DNA of 64,000 nt from Mesorhizobium tianshanense (GTDB lineage Bacteria > Pseudomonadota > Alphaproteobacteria > Rhizobiales > Rhizobiaceae). The stretch covers positions 62,001-126,000 of the forward strand of contig NZ_VLKT01000006.1 in NCBI RefSeq assembly GCF_007830515.1, read 5' to 3'. Positions 29,622 through 38,478 of this stretch are shown here, in pieces. The notes beneath the pieces are model-generated. The model did not search any database and had not been told where the DNA came from. It saw nothing but the letters and a program-made list of their open reading frames with translations. The stretch's first letter is position 1; the number at the start of each line of letters is the position of its first letter. Both the position numbers and the translations under genes were made by a program.

Positions 29622-31433
29622 TCAGACGAACAAATCGACCTTCTGAAACGTCGTCACGTCGATCAGGCCGACATCGGAAATCCTCAGTTCCGGGATGACG
29701 ACCAGCGCCAGCAGCGAGTGCTGCATGTAGGCGTTGTTCAGCGAGCAGCCCATCTTGCGCATCGCCTCGGTAAGCTTGTCGGCCTTGGCCGCGACGATTT
29801 CGGCGCGCTCGTCCGACATCAGCCCGGCGATCGGCATTTCAACCAGCGCCAGTTCCTTGCCCTTTGAAAACAGCACGACGCCGCCGCCGACCTCGCCCAG
29901 CCGGTTGACGGCCAATGCCATGTCCTGCTTGCTGGTGCCGACGACGATGATGTGGTGCGCATCATGCGCCACGCTTGAGGCCATGGCGCAATCGGCCATA
30001 TAGCCGAAGCCGGAGACGAAGGCGTTGGTGACGCCGCCCGTGCCCCGGTGGCGCTCGACCAGCGCGATCTGGCAGACGTCGTTGCGGCGGTCCATGGCGA
30101 CCAGCCCATCCTCGACCGGAAGATCGGCCTCGAGCGCGCGGGTCGGCGCCTGGTTCTCGATCACGCCGATGACGCGCACCCGCACCTCGTTGGCGCCCTT
30201 GGGCGCCACGATGTCGAAATCCCCTGACTTGAGCTTCCTGCCGAGCTTGACGGTGTTCTTCGCCGTCCTCGGATAATCGTAGGCTGGAATGTCGATTTCG
30301 AGCTTGCCGCCCTTGGCCAGCCTGACGCCACGGCCATAGACCTCGTCGATGGTCATCGCGGCCAGATCGGAGACGATCAGCACATCGGCGAGCCGCCCCG
30401 GCGCAATCGAACCCAGCTCGCGCTGCAGCCCGAAATGCTGGGCGGTGTTGAGCGTCGCCATCTGGATCGCGGTCACCGGCCTCAGCCCCTGGCTGATGGC
30501 GTGCCGGACCACCCGGTCCATATGGCCTTCATGGACAAGCGTGCCGGAATGGCTGTCGTCGGTACACAGGATGAAATTGCGCGGGTCGAGCCCGCCCTCC
30601 GTCACCGCCTTGACCTGCGAGGCCACGTCGTACCAGGCCGAACCCAGCCTGAGCATCGCCTTCATGCCCTGGCGGACGCGGGCGATGGCGTCCTCGGCGC
30701 GGGTGCCTTCGTGGTCGTCCTCGGGGCCGCCGGCGACATAGCCGTGGAACGGCAGACCGAGATCGCGCGAGGCGTAATGGCCGCCGACGGTCTTGCCCGC
30801 CCTCACCGTCGCGGCGATCTCGCCCGCCATCACCGGATCGTTGGCGGCGACGCCGGGAAAATTCATCACCTCGCCAAGCCCGATAATGTTTTCCCAGGTC
30901 ATCGCTTCAGTGACATCGGCGACCGTCAGCTCGGCGCCGGCATGCTCCAGCCCGGGTGCTGAGGGCACGCAGGACGGCATCTGCACATGCACGTTGACAG
31001 GCATGGCGACGGCCTCGTCATGCATCAGCCGCACGCCCGGCAGGCCAAGCACGTTGGCGATCTCGTGCGGGTCGATGAACATCGAGGTGGTGCCATGCGG
31101 GATGACCGCGCGACAGAACTCCGTCACCGTCACCATGCCGCTCTCGACATGCATGTGCGCGTCGCAAAGGCCAGGCACCAGATAGCGCCCGCCGGCGTCG
31201 ACCACCTTGGTGCCCTGCCCGATGGCGTGACCGGCATTCGGTCCGCAATAGGCAAAGCGGCCGCCGACAATGGCAATGTCGGTGCCGGCGATGATCTCGC
31301 CGGAATGAACGTTCACCCAGCGCCCGTTGCGGATGACGAGGTCGGCGGGCTTCCTGCCCATCGCGACGTCGACCAGATGCGTCGCCATTTCGGCCCATGG
31401 TTTGGGTTTCGTCGTGTTGGCGGTCTTCGGCAT
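29622..31433 (-). CDS. ade: Adenine deaminase
   Basis: Ade deaminates adenine to hypoxanthine in purine salvage. The 603-residue protein belongs to the amidohydrolase superfamily. The metal motif D-A-H-M-H-V-E-S lies at about 96-103, then H-G-T-T-S-M-F-I-D-P-H-E-I, G-G-H-Y-A and D-D-S-H-S near 300. The C-terminal domain with G-V-I-E-N-Q and M-S-D-E-R-A matches the family. ATG at 31433 has AGGAG eight bases upstream; the longer frame to 31697 is a repeat-derived extension. Two metal ions are expected. It converges on the lipoprotein gene. Confidence 0.93.
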   Translation of the reverse strand: MPKTANTTKPKPWAEMATHLVDVAMGRKPADLVIRNGRWVNVHSGEIIAGTDIAIVGGRFAYCGPNAGHAIGQGTKVVDAGGRYLVPGLCDAHMHVESGMVTVTEFCRAVIPHGTTSMFIDPHEIANVLGLPGVRLMHDEAVAMPVNVHVQMPSCVPSAPGLEHAGAELTVADVTEAMTWENIIGLGEVMNFPGVAANDPVMAGEIAATVRAGKTVGGHYASRDLGLPFHGYVAGGPEDDHEGTRAEDAIARVRQGMKAMLRLGSAWYDVASQVKAVTEGGLDPRNFILCTDDSHSGTLVHEGHMDRVVRHAISQGLRPVTAIQMATLNTAQHFGLQRELGSIAPGRLADVLIVSDLAAMTIDEVYGRGVRLAKGGKLEIDIPAYDYPRTAKNTVKLGRKLKSGDFDIVAPKGANEVRVRVIGVIENQAPTRALEADLPVEDGLVAMDRRNDVCQIALVERHRGTGGVTNAFVSGFGYMADCAMASSVAHDAHHIIVVGTSKQDMALAVNRLGEVGGGVVLFSKGKELALVEMPIAGLMSDERAEIVAAKADKLTEAMRKMGCSLNNAYMQHSLLALVVIPELRISDVGLIDVTTFQKVDLFV

Positions 31434-31562
31434 TGAGAGAACTCCTGATTTCCCCGACTGTGCCAAGCCGATGGCGTTTTGACCAGCAAGATCAGCGGAT
31501 CGCCTGAACGCTACGACCTTCGCGTCTCGTTGCGAACTCAGGGCAATCGCTTTAGGTTTGCG

Positions 31563-31736
31563 CCGCCCCTCATTGCCCTGCCGGGCATTTCTCCCCGTAT
31601 AGTGACGGGGAGAAAGACGCCTTCGCAAAGGATTTCGCCAATCTCCAGCGTTGCAGAAAGCCTGTCGAGGTTGCGGCCAGCCCCTTCTCCCCGTCACTAT
31701 ACGGGGAAAAGGGGCGGCAGCCGGATGAGGGGCGGC
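31563..31736. repeat. Large imperfect inverted repeat of intergenic type
   Basis: Outer arms GCCGCCCCTCAT (31563-31574) and ATGAGGGGCGGC (31725-31736) are exact reverse complements. Inner arms TCTCCCCGTATAGTGACGGGG and CCCCGTCACTATACGGGG also mirror each other. The 528-base gap 31434-31961 holds this element and no credible gene. It resembles the short mobile-like intergenic mosaics of rhizobia. Confidence 0.65.
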
Positions 31737-31839
31737 GCCGACGTCGAGAATTGGTCATCGCGAGGCAAGTTTGTTCTTGCTTTGTGCCGGCAGTTATGCT
31801 AGGAATTTATTCATGGTGCTGATTTGCGCCAACGACCCG

Positions 31840-31858
31840 CCGCCAAGGCGGTTTTTTT
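31840..31858 (+). terminator. Intrinsic terminator of a possible short transcript
   Basis: CCGCC at 31840-31844 pairs with GGCGG at 31847-31851 and seven T residues follow. The two-base loop is tight, so the call is moderate. About 70 bases upstream, TTGTTC (31771) and TATGCT (31795) with an 18-base spacer make a promoter-like pair. Together they could define a transcript of about 55 nucleotides. Confidence 0.4.
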
Positions 31859-31961
31859 GTCCCAGGCTGGGGCGCCGTCCCTCACAGGGCTCCGCGGCAA
31901 TCGTTGACTTCCCATCTCAAAAAGATGTTGATCGACAATCCGAAATCCCTGGGGGGAACAC

Positions 31962-32813
31962 GTAACCCGTTTCTGGCGAGCGCTCGGTTTCGTCACCCTG
32001 TTTGTGGTCATGGCCGGCTTCGCCTCCGCTGAAGAGCGCTGGCAGACCCTGCCTGAGCCGACGGCCATGCCAAAACCTGACCAGAGCGGCTACGCACCGG
32101 TCAACGGCATCCAGATGTACTATGCCGTCTTCGGCGCTGGCGATCCGGTGCTGCTCATCCATGGCGGCCTTGGCCATGCCGACATCTGGGCAAGCCAGGT
32201 CGCGACGCTGTCCAAAACCCACAAGGTGATCGTCGCCGACAGCCGCGGCCACGGTCGCTCCACCCGCACCGATCAGCCCTTCGGCTACGGTTTGATGGCA
32301 TCGGACTATCTGGCGTTGCTCGACTACCTCAAGATCGACAAGACGGCGCTTGTCGGCTGGAGCGACGGCGGCATCATCGGCATCGATATCGCGCTCCACC
32401 ATCCCGAGCGGCTGACGAGGCTCTATGCGCAGGCCGCCAACGTGACCACCGACGGCGTCGATCCCGGCGTCATGACCGACAAGACTTTCGGCGCCTATAT
32501 CGTGCGCAGCGGCAAGGACTATGCCCGACTTTCCAAGACGCCCGACGAATACGAGGCCTTCGTGGCGCAGATGAGTCACATGTGGGAGACGCAGCCGGCG
32601 TGGACCAAGGAACAGCTCGGCACGATCACCACCCCGACGGCGATCGTCGCCGGCGACCATGACGAAGCGATCAAGCGCGAGCACACCGAATACATGGCCG
32701 CGGCGATACCCGGCGCCAAGCTGGTCATCCTGCCCGATGTCGGCCATTTCGCTTCGCTGCAGGCGCCGGACGAATACAACCAGTCGGTGCTCGACTTCAT
32801 CGACGCGAAGTGA
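31962..32813 (+). CDS. Secreted alpha/beta hydrolase whose apparent start codon is GTA
   Basis: The 283-residue frame beginning at 31962 has a perfect signal peptide (T-R-F-W-R, a hydrophobic core, then F-A-S-A before E-E-R-W). GGGGGG lies five bases upstream at 31951-31956, but the codon there is GTA, which does not normally initiate. The first usual start in frame, GTG at 32004, would remove most of the signal. The enzyme part has H-G-G-L-G-H near residue 67 and the nucleophile elbow G-W-S-D-G-G, with Asp and His in D-H-D-E and G-H-F. It is similar in layout to the hydrolase at 55.3 kb. Substrate unknown. Confidence 0.72.
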   Translation, partial: VTRFWRALGFVTLFVVMAGFASAEERWQTLPEPTAMPKPDQSGYAPVNGIQMYYAVFGAGDPVLLIHGGLGHADIWASQVATLSKTHKVIVADSRGHGRSTRTDQPFGYGLMASDYLALLDYLKIDKTALVGWSDGGIIGIDIALHHPERLTRLYAQAANVTTDGVDPGVMTDKTFGAYIVRSGKDYARLSKTPDEYEAFVAQMSHMWETQPAWTKEQLGTITTPTAIVAGDHDEAIKREHTEYMAAAIPGAKLVILPDVGHFASLQAPDEYNQSVLDFIDAK

Positions 32814-32883
32814 GGGCATCAAGCCCGAGGACGGCAGAAGACGGCTTGACGGCCTCTGTCTGGCGTCTGAAAAGGGCTGGCCT

Positions 32884-32969
32884 GCGGACGTGGCGGAATT
32901 GGTAGACGCAAGGGACTTAAAATCCCTCGATCTCTGATCGTGCGGGTTCGATCCCCGCCGTCCGCACCA
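32884..32969 (+). tRNA. tRNA-Leu (anticodon TAA)
   Basis: An 86-base tRNA with acceptor arms GCGGACG and CGTCCGC, the long variable arm of class II tRNAs, the T-arm GGTTCGATCC and an encoded CCA. The anticodon arm GGGACTTAAAATCCC places TAA as anticodon. A TTGAC element at 32846-32850 may be its -35 box. Confidence 0.96.
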
Positions 32970-32996
32970 CAGTCTAATTAGGATCCGTCGCCGCGA

Positions 32997-33575
32997 TCAC
33001 GCCCGGATCGGGTTCAGCTTCAGGTGCTGGATCAGGATGATCGTCTTGGCGTCGATGATGCGGCCGTCGGCGATGCCGGCCAGAGCCTCGTCGAGCGGCA
33101 TTTCCAGGACCTCGATGTCCTCGCCCTCTTCCGGTGCGCCGCCGCCAGCCGAGATGCGGTCGGCGGGCGAGTAGCGCGCGACGAAGAACCAGAGCCGCTC
33201 AGTCACGCTGCCAGGGCTCATATAGGGCGCAAACAGCCGTTCGACGTCCTTCAAGCGGTAGCCGAGTTCTTCTTCGGCCTCCTTGCGGATGCAGGTTTCC
33301 GGATCGTGTTCATCGAGCAGGCCGGCGCAAGCCTCGATCAACGGCTCGCGGTGGCCGGTGACATAGGCCGGGTAACGGAACTGCCGCACGAGCAGAACCG
33401 TCGAGCGCTCCGGGTCGTAAGGCAGGATCACCGCCCCGTCGCCGCGATCGTAGGTCTGGCGGATCTGCGTCTCCCATTGCCCGTCGCGCCGGCGATAATC
33501 GAGGACGGTCTTTTTCAGGACTGCCCAGTCATCGGAAAGGACTTCCTCCGAACGGATGCGAATGCGGTCTTCCAT
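32997..33575 (-). CDS. NUDIX hydrolase, NudK-like
   Basis: The 192-residue hydrolase has a NUDIX box near 85-107 (G-L-L-D-E, then K-E-A-E-E-E-L-G-Y). The preceding V-R-Q-F-R-Y-P-A-Y and the following Y-M-S-P-G-S-V-T-E-R-L match the GDP-mannose/ADP-sugar pyrophosphatase subgroup. It cleaves nucleoside diphosphates linked to another moiety, with Mg2+. ATG at 33575 starts M-E-D-R-I-R-I; the longer frame to 33641 is not supported. It stands between the tRNA and the ene-reductase gene without a clear operon. Confidence 0.88.
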   Translation of the reverse strand: MEDRIRIRSEEVLSDDWAVLKKTVLDYRRRDGQWETQIRQTYDRGDGAVILPYDPERSTVLLVRQFRYPAYVTGHREPLIEACAGLLDEHDPETCIRKEAEEELGYRLKDVERLFAPYMSPGSVTERLWFFVARYSPADRISAGGGAPEEGEDIEVLEMPLDEALAGIADGRIIDAKTIILIQHLKLNPIRA

Positions 33576-33730
33576 GATGAACTCCGTGCTGCCGGCGCGA
33601 GGCGTAGCCGCGAACCGGCCTTTGCGCAATCCCGACAGCAATTGGTCCAGGGCAGCGCTTCACCGCCTCGTGTCTGGCGCAGGCGCAATCCATTGCCTAA
33701 ATACCGACAGCCCCTCCCCGGAGTTTATTC

Positions 33731-34834
33731 ATGACCACATCCCTGTTCCAGCCGATCACGCTTGATGGCCTCACCTTTCCCAACCGAATCGCGGTCGCGC
33801 CGATGTGCCAGTATTCCGCCGATGACGGTTCCGCCAGCGACTGGCACCTGTACCACTGGATGAACCTGGCGATGTCCGGCGCCGGCATGGTCACCGTCGA
33901 GATGACCGACGTCGAACGGCGCGGCCGCATCTCGCATGGCTGCCTCGGCCTTTACTCCGACGACAACGAGGCGGCCGCCCGGCGCGCGCTGGATGCGGCC
34001 AAGCGCGTCGCCGCCCCCGGCATCAAATTCGGCACGCAGCTTGCCCATGCCGGCCGCAAGGCCTCCAACCAGAAGCCGTGGGAAGGCGGCGGGCCGCTGA
34101 AGGTCGATCAGGACCCGTGGCCGATCGTGTCTGCCTCGGCAATCGCCTACGACACGGGCTGGCAGGTGCCGCGGGCGCTGGAGGACGAGGAGATCCTGCA
34201 CATCATCGAACGCTTCGCTGATGCGGCAAGGCGGGCAGAGCGTGCCGGCTTCGACTTCATCGAATTGCACGCCGCACACGGCTATCTGATCTTCCAGTTC
34301 CTGTCGCCGCTTTCCAACCAGCGCACCGACCGCTGGGGCGGCTCACTGGAAAACCGCATGCGGTTTGTCGTCGAGATCGCCAGGGCGGTGAGAAAGGCAG
34401 TCCCCAAGCTGATGCTCGGGGCGCGCCTGTCGGTCAAGGAATGGGTCGATGGCGGCTTCGATATCGAGGACGCGATCGAGGTGGCCAAGGCGCTGAAGGC
34501 AGAGGGCGTCGCCTATCTCTGCTGCTCGAGCGGCGGCAATTCGCCGCTGCAGAAGCTGCCGACGGGTCCGGGCTACCAAGTGCATCTGGCGGAAGCCGTG
34601 CGCAAGGGAGCCGGCATCCCGACGCGGGCCGTCGGCCTGATCGACGATCCGAAGCAGGCCGAGGCGATCGTTGCCGAGGACCGTGCCGACATGGTGGCTC
34701 TGGCCCGCGCCTTCCTCGCCGATCCGCGCTGGGCGTGGCGCGCCGCGGCCACTTTCGGCGAGACGATCCACCCGGCGCCGCAGCTCGCCCGTTCGGTGAC
34801 AACGATGCAGCACTGGATGAAGGCGGCAGGCTGA
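33731..34834 (+). CDS. NADH:flavin oxidoreductase, Old Yellow Enzyme family
   Basis: The 367-residue protein is an FMN-dependent ene-reductase of the YqjM/NamA type. Residues 8-30 show F-P-N-R-I-A-V-A-P-M-C-Q-Y; the Cys tunes FMN potential in this group. Q-L-A-H-A-G-R-K is near 97, and H-A-A-H-G-Y-L near 180 supplies the substrate-binding histidines. R-A-F-L-A-D-P-x-W is close to the end. It reduces activated C=C bonds using NAD(P)H. The natural substrate is not known. GGAG precedes the ATG at 33731. Confidence 0.92.
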   Translation: MTTSLFQPITLDGLTFPNRIAVAPMCQYSADDGSASDWHLYHWMNLAMSGAGMVTVEMTDVERRGRISHGCLGLYSDDNEAAARRALDAAKRVAAPGIKFGTQLAHAGRKASNQKPWEGGGPLKVDQDPWPIVSASAIAYDTGWQVPRALEDEEILHIIERFADAARRAERAGFDFIELHAAHGYLIFQFLSPLSNQRTDRWGGSLENRMRFVVEIARAVRKAVPKLMLGARLSVKEWVDGGFDIEDAIEVAKALKAEGVAYLCCSSGGNSPLQKLPTGPGYQVHLAEAVRKGAGIPTRAVGLIDDPKQAEAIVAEDRADMVALARAFLADPRWAWRAAATFGETIHPAPQLARSVTTMQHWMKAAG

Positions 34835-34917
34835 CCGGCTCGTTTTCAATGGCTGCGGCCCTTGAACTCTCTACGCCGATGCGTTGCAACCAAATCGGCC
34901 GCTCCGCGTTGGCGGCG

Positions 34918-35226
34918 ATGATGGACAAAAAGCCTTTTGAAAAGCCGGTCATGGTCGAACTTGGCCATGTCGGAAAATACCGTGAAATCCGCAGCACCCA
35001 GGAAGCGGCCGAGTGCCTGATGACCGTCTGGCCGCTCAATCGCGGCCCTCGGCATCGCGATGCTCTCGACACTTGCTTAAAAGTGCTGGAAGGTTATCGT
35101 TCGACAGCGGATGCGCGCCGGGCACTGGTCGAAGCCGCGAAGGAATCGGACGTGCTGGTTCCCGAAGACAGGCTGCCCAAAGACAGGCTGCCGGAAGGTA
35201 AACTGCCCAAGGACAAACCGCATTGA
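34918..35226 (+). CDS. DUF982 family small protein with C-terminal repeat
   Basis: A 102-residue protein; residues 4-72 match DUF982 (R-E-I-R-S-T-Q-E-A-A-E-C-L, W-P-L-N-R-G-P-R-H, A-L-x-x-C-L-K-V-L). The tail repeats D/K-R-L-P-K-D and G-K-L-P-K-D units, presumably flexible. The family is common in rhizobia, and its function is unknown. No strong ribosome site distinguishes the ATGs at 34849, 34879 and 34918; the last gives the shortest lead into the domain. The next small gene starts 31 bases downstream. Confidence 0.7.
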   Translation: MMDKKPFEKPVMVELGHVGKYREIRSTQEAAECLMTVWPLNRGPRHRDALDTCLKVLEGYRSTADARRALVEAAKESDVLVPEDRLPKDRLPEGKLPKDKPH

Positions 35227-35257
35227 GCGGACGGAGCTTTTTCCATCGGAGGATTTC

Positions 35258-35497
35258 ATGGCGAAGCTGACCTACAAGATCGTCGAGCATGACGGGGGCT
35301 GGGCCTACAAGGTCGGCTCGACATTCTCGGAGACGTTCCCCACTCACCAGGACGCGCTGCGCGCCGCCGAGATCGCTTCGGCCGAACAGCAGGTCGCCGG
35401 CACCACGGACGGCATCCAGTACGAGGACGCCGACGGCAAGTGGCACGACGAGCTCGCCGATGGCCGGGACCGGCCGCAAACCGAAGTTTCCGATTAA
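35258..35497 (+). CDS. DUF2188-like small protein
   Basis: The 79-residue protein starts M-A-K-L-T-Y-K-I-V-E-H-D-G-G-W-A-Y and contains F-P-T-H-Q-D-A-L-R-A-A and an I-Q-Y-E-D-A-D-G-K-W-H segment. This is the short beta-beta-alpha pattern of DUF2188, a small family of unknown function. CGGAGGA lies eight bases before the ATG. It could be cotranscribed with the DUF982 gene 31 bases upstream. Confidence 0.75.
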   Translation: MAKLTYKIVEHDGGWAYKVGSTFSETFPTHQDALRAAEIASAEQQVAGTTDGIQYEDADGKWHDELADGRDRPQTEVSD

Positions 35498-35920
35498 GGT
35501 ATGTTGAGGTTCAGGTCAGGCCGAGCCGGAGTCGAAGGCGGGCGCGCAAGCGACCAAACAGGTGGTTTCCGAGAACCGGAGCGGAGCGTATTTTTGGGTA
35601 CGAGAACACCGGAAGCGCAAGAAGCCGCCGTTTGCAGGCCGGCATCACCTGATTCTGGCGCTTCCAGTTTTAAGAGCCGGACCTGGCAAGCCATTCTCTT
35701 GCGTCGATCCCGAGCATGGCGAATTTCAGTCCCTGCCGGGGCCGCCAGAGGTCATGAGCGACCAAGAAGGGCGCTTGCCACGCAGCGGCTTTACAGGCAG
35801 GCTTGGTAGCGCTACCGTTTCATCATCGCGCGTGACCAGGGAGGAGCTTGGGAGCTGCCGCGGCCAGTTAGAAAAGCGGTTTCCTTCGAAACGTCGCAGG
35901 AAGCATTCGGGAGGAAATCG
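35498..35920. other. Intergenic region before the sugar ABC operon
   Basis: The 423 bases hold the operator at 35805-35816 and the GGGAGGAA ribosome site of the ATPase gene. Between about 35500 and 35800 all three forward frames stay open for 60 or more codons, yet none has a ribosome site or a recognisable product. I read this as noncoding, possibly a repeat or a gene remnant. Confidence 0.35.
35805..35816. promoter_or_regulatory. LacI-type operator
   Basis: GGTAGCGCTACC is a perfect 12-base palindrome with the central CG pair typical of LacI/GalR-family operators. It lies 105 bases before the first gene of a sugar-type ABC operon, which is the usual place. No LacI-family gene is in the window, so the repressor would be encoded elsewhere. 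Confidence 0.65.
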
Positions 35921-37006
35921 ATGGCGTCTGTCGCGATTGGCGATGTCTACAAATCATTCGGAACCGTCGAGATTCTCCATGGCGTCAGCGTGGATATAGA
36001 CGATGGCGAGTTCGTCACGCTGGTCGGACCGTCGGGCTGCGGAAAATCGACCCTTCTCAGGATGATCGCCGGCCTGGAGAAGATTTCGCGCGGCCAGATC
36101 GCGATTGGCGAGCGTGTCGTCAACAATGTTGCGCCGAAAGAACGCGACGTCGCCATGGTCTTCCAGAACTACGCGCTATACCCGCACATGACCGTCGCGG
36201 AGAACATGGCGTTCTCGCTCATGCTCAAGGGTGTTTCGAAAGCCGAAAGCAGTGCCGGCGTTCAGCGCGCGGCCGAAATCCTGGGGCTGGTGCCGTTGCT
36301 GGCGCGCTATCCCCGGCAGCTTTCCGGCGGCCAGCGCCAGCGCGTCGCCATGGGTCGCGCCATCGTGCGCAACCCGCAGGTGTTTCTGTTCGACGAGCCG
36401 CTGTCCAATCTCGACGCCAAGCTCCGGGTGCAGATGCGCGCCGAGATCAAGGAACTGCACCAGCGCCTGAAGACCACGACGGTCTATGTCACCCACGACC
36501 AGATCGAGGCGATGACCATGGCCGACAAGATCGTCGTCATGCATGACGGCCTGGTCGAGCAGATCGGGCCGCCGCTGGAACTCTACGACCGGCCGAACAA
36601 TCTTTTTGTCGCCAGCTTCATCGGCTCGCCGGCCATGAACATGCTCAGGGGCGAAATCGCTACCGACGGCTCGCCGTCGTTTCGCGGCTCCGGCGGGATT
36701 TCAGTCCCGTTGGCCACAACACTTTCCATCGGCAGTGGCGAACCGGTGGTGCTGGGGATACGGCCCGAGCATTTGCGGCTGTCCGACCAGCAGGGCATTC
36801 CGGTCACCGTCGTGGTGGTCGAGCCGACAGGGTCCGAAGTGCAGCTCATCGGCCGGACAGCAGGCGGCGAAGAGATCGTCGCGAATTTCCGGGAACGCCA
36901 TTCCTTCACGCCGGGCGAAACCATCCACCTTACCGCCGAGCCCGGCCTCATCCATCTCTTCCACGGCGAAACCGGACAGCGATTCGAAACGCGTACCGAG
37001 CAGTAG
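35921..37006 (+). CDS. ABC transporter ATP-binding protein, carbohydrate type (UgpC/MalK family)
   Basis: The 361-residue ATPase energises sugar uptake at the inner membrane. Walker A is G-P-S-G-C-G-K-S-T at 36-44, the signature L-S-G-G-Q-R-Q-R is near 134, and Walker B with D-E-P-L-S-N-L-D near 158. The C-terminal 120 residues form the regulatory TOBE-type domain of the MalK group. It is the first gene of a four-gene operon with a binding protein and two permeases. GGGAGGAA precedes the ATG. The operon sits behind the LacI-type operator. Confidence 0.94.
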   Translation: MASVAIGDVYKSFGTVEILHGVSVDIDDGEFVTLVGPSGCGKSTLLRMIAGLEKISRGQIAIGERVVNNVAPKERDVAMVFQNYALYPHMTVAENMAFSLMLKGVSKAESSAGVQRAAEILGLVPLLARYPRQLSGGQRQRVAMGRAIVRNPQVFLFDEPLSNLDAKLRVQMRAEIKELHQRLKTTTVYVTHDQIEAMTMADKIVVMHDGLVEQIGPPLELYDRPNNLFVASFIGSPAMNMLRGEIATDGSPSFRGSGGISVPLATTLSIGSGEPVVLGIRPEHLRLSDQQGIPVTVVVVEPTGSEVQLIGRTAGGEEIVANFRERHSFTPGETIHLTAEPGLIHLFHGETGQRFETRTEQ

Positions 37007-37045
37007 GGACCACACGGCAAGGACAATAAACAGGAGGAAACGAGC

Positions 37046-38371
37046 ATGAAATTCACCAGACGTGACGTGATCCGCACCACCGCCGGCGCGGCGGCGGGAG
37101 TCTTGGGAAGCCGGTTCGCCAGCTCACCCGCCTTTGCCCAGGAGGGGTTGACATACAAGCCCGAGGACGGTGCAAAGCTGCGGATGCTGCGTTGGTCGCC
37201 CTTCGTACAGGGCGACGAGGATCAATGGCTGGCCAACACCAAGCGGTTCACCGAGGCGACAGGCGTCGAGGTCCGCGTCGACAAGGAAAGCTGGGAGGAC
37301 ATTCGCCCCAAGGCGGCGGTTGCCGCCAATGTCGGCTCCGGTCCAGACCTGATGCTGGTCTGGTTCGACGACCCTCACCAGTACCCCGACAAGCTGCACG
37401 ACGTGACGGAGCTGGGCGAGTATCTGGGCTCGAAATACGGCGACTGGCACGACGGACCAAAGCAATATGCGACACGGGAGGGAAAATTCCTCGGCCTGCC
37501 CCTGGCCACCATCGGCAATGCCATCGTCTACCGGGAAAGCTGGGTGAAGGAGGCTGGTTTCTCGGAGTTTCCGAAGGACACGGCAGGCTTCCTCGAGCTT
37601 TGCAAGGCCTTGCAGGCGAAGGGGCATCCGGCCGGTTTCACGCACGGCCACGGCGTCGGCGACGGCAACAACTACGCGCACTGGCTGCTGTGGAGCCACG
37701 GCGGCCAGATGGTCGACGAGAGCGGAAAGGTAACGATCAACAGCCCCGAGACCCTGAAGGCGATCGAATACGCGCAGGAACTCTACAAGACCTTCATTCC
37801 CGGCACCGAAAGCTGGCTCGACGTCAACAACAACCGCGCCTACCTGGCCGGCGAACTGAGCGTCATCGCCAACGGCATTTCCGCCTACAACACGGCCAAG
37901 ATCAACAAGGACAATGATCCGAAACTGACCGAAATCGCCAAGGATACGCGCACGACCAACCTGCCGATCGGCCCTGTCGGGAAACCGGTCGAGCTGTTCC
38001 AGGTGACCACGGCCGTGATCTTCGACTATACGCCCTACCCCAACGCGGCCAAGGCCTATCTGCAGTTCATGTTCGAGGAACAGCAAATGGCGGAGTGGAT
38101 CACCGCCTCGGCCGGATACTGCTGCCAGACACTCAAAGCCTTCGACAACAATCCGATGTGGACGGAGGACCCGAACAATGCCGCTTACGCCAACGCCTCG
38201 GCGACGCTGCGCCCCAACGGCTATGCCGGGCCGCTCGGCTATGCCTCGGCGGCGACCATGGCCGACTATGTGCTGGTCGACATGTTCGCCAAGGCCGTGA
38301 CCGGCCAGGCCACGCCCCAGGAGGCGATGGAAGAGGCTGAGAAGCGCACAAATCGCTACTATCGCGTTTGA
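37046..38371 (+). CDS. ABC transporter extracellular solute-binding protein (family 1)
   Basis: A 441-residue periplasmic binding protein of the carbohydrate type. The N-terminus has T-R-R-D-V-I-R and an alanine-rich core ending in P-A-F-A, so export may be by Tat. Mature sequence features such as L-R-W-S-P-F, A-N-V-G-S-G-P-D-L, and the Y-W/W-rich hinge regions fit family 1 proteins. AGGAGG precedes the ATG. The ligand is probably an oligosaccharide, sugar alcohol or glycerol-phosphate-like compound, but it cannot be chosen from sequence. Confidence 0.9.
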   Translation: MKFTRRDVIRTTAGAAAGVLGSRFASSPAFAQEGLTYKPEDGAKLRMLRWSPFVQGDEDQWLANTKRFTEATGVEVRVDKESWEDIRPKAAVAANVGSGPDLMLVWFDDPHQYPDKLHDVTELGEYLGSKYGDWHDGPKQYATREGKFLGLPLATIGNAIVYRESWVKEAGFSEFPKDTAGFLELCKALQAKGHPAGFTHGHGVGDGNNYAHWLLWSHGGQMVDESGKVTINSPETLKAIEYAQELYKTFIPGTESWLDVNNNRAYLAGELSVIANGISAYNTAKINKDNDPKLTEIAKDTRTTNLPIGPVGKPVELFQVTTAVIFDYTPYPNAAKAYLQFMFEEQQMAEWITASAGYCCQTLKAFDNNPMWTEDPNNAAYANASATLRPNGYAGPLGYASAATMADYVLVDMFAKAVTGQATPQEAMEEAEKRTNRYYRV

Positions 38372-38478
38372 CCGCCGCGCGGACCGGGCAGCAGCGACCG
38401 CGCTGCCCGGTCTGTTTCGCAACCGCGTGGCGGCCGCTCGGGCCTCGATGCCACCAGACCTCATGAGGAAACCACCCC

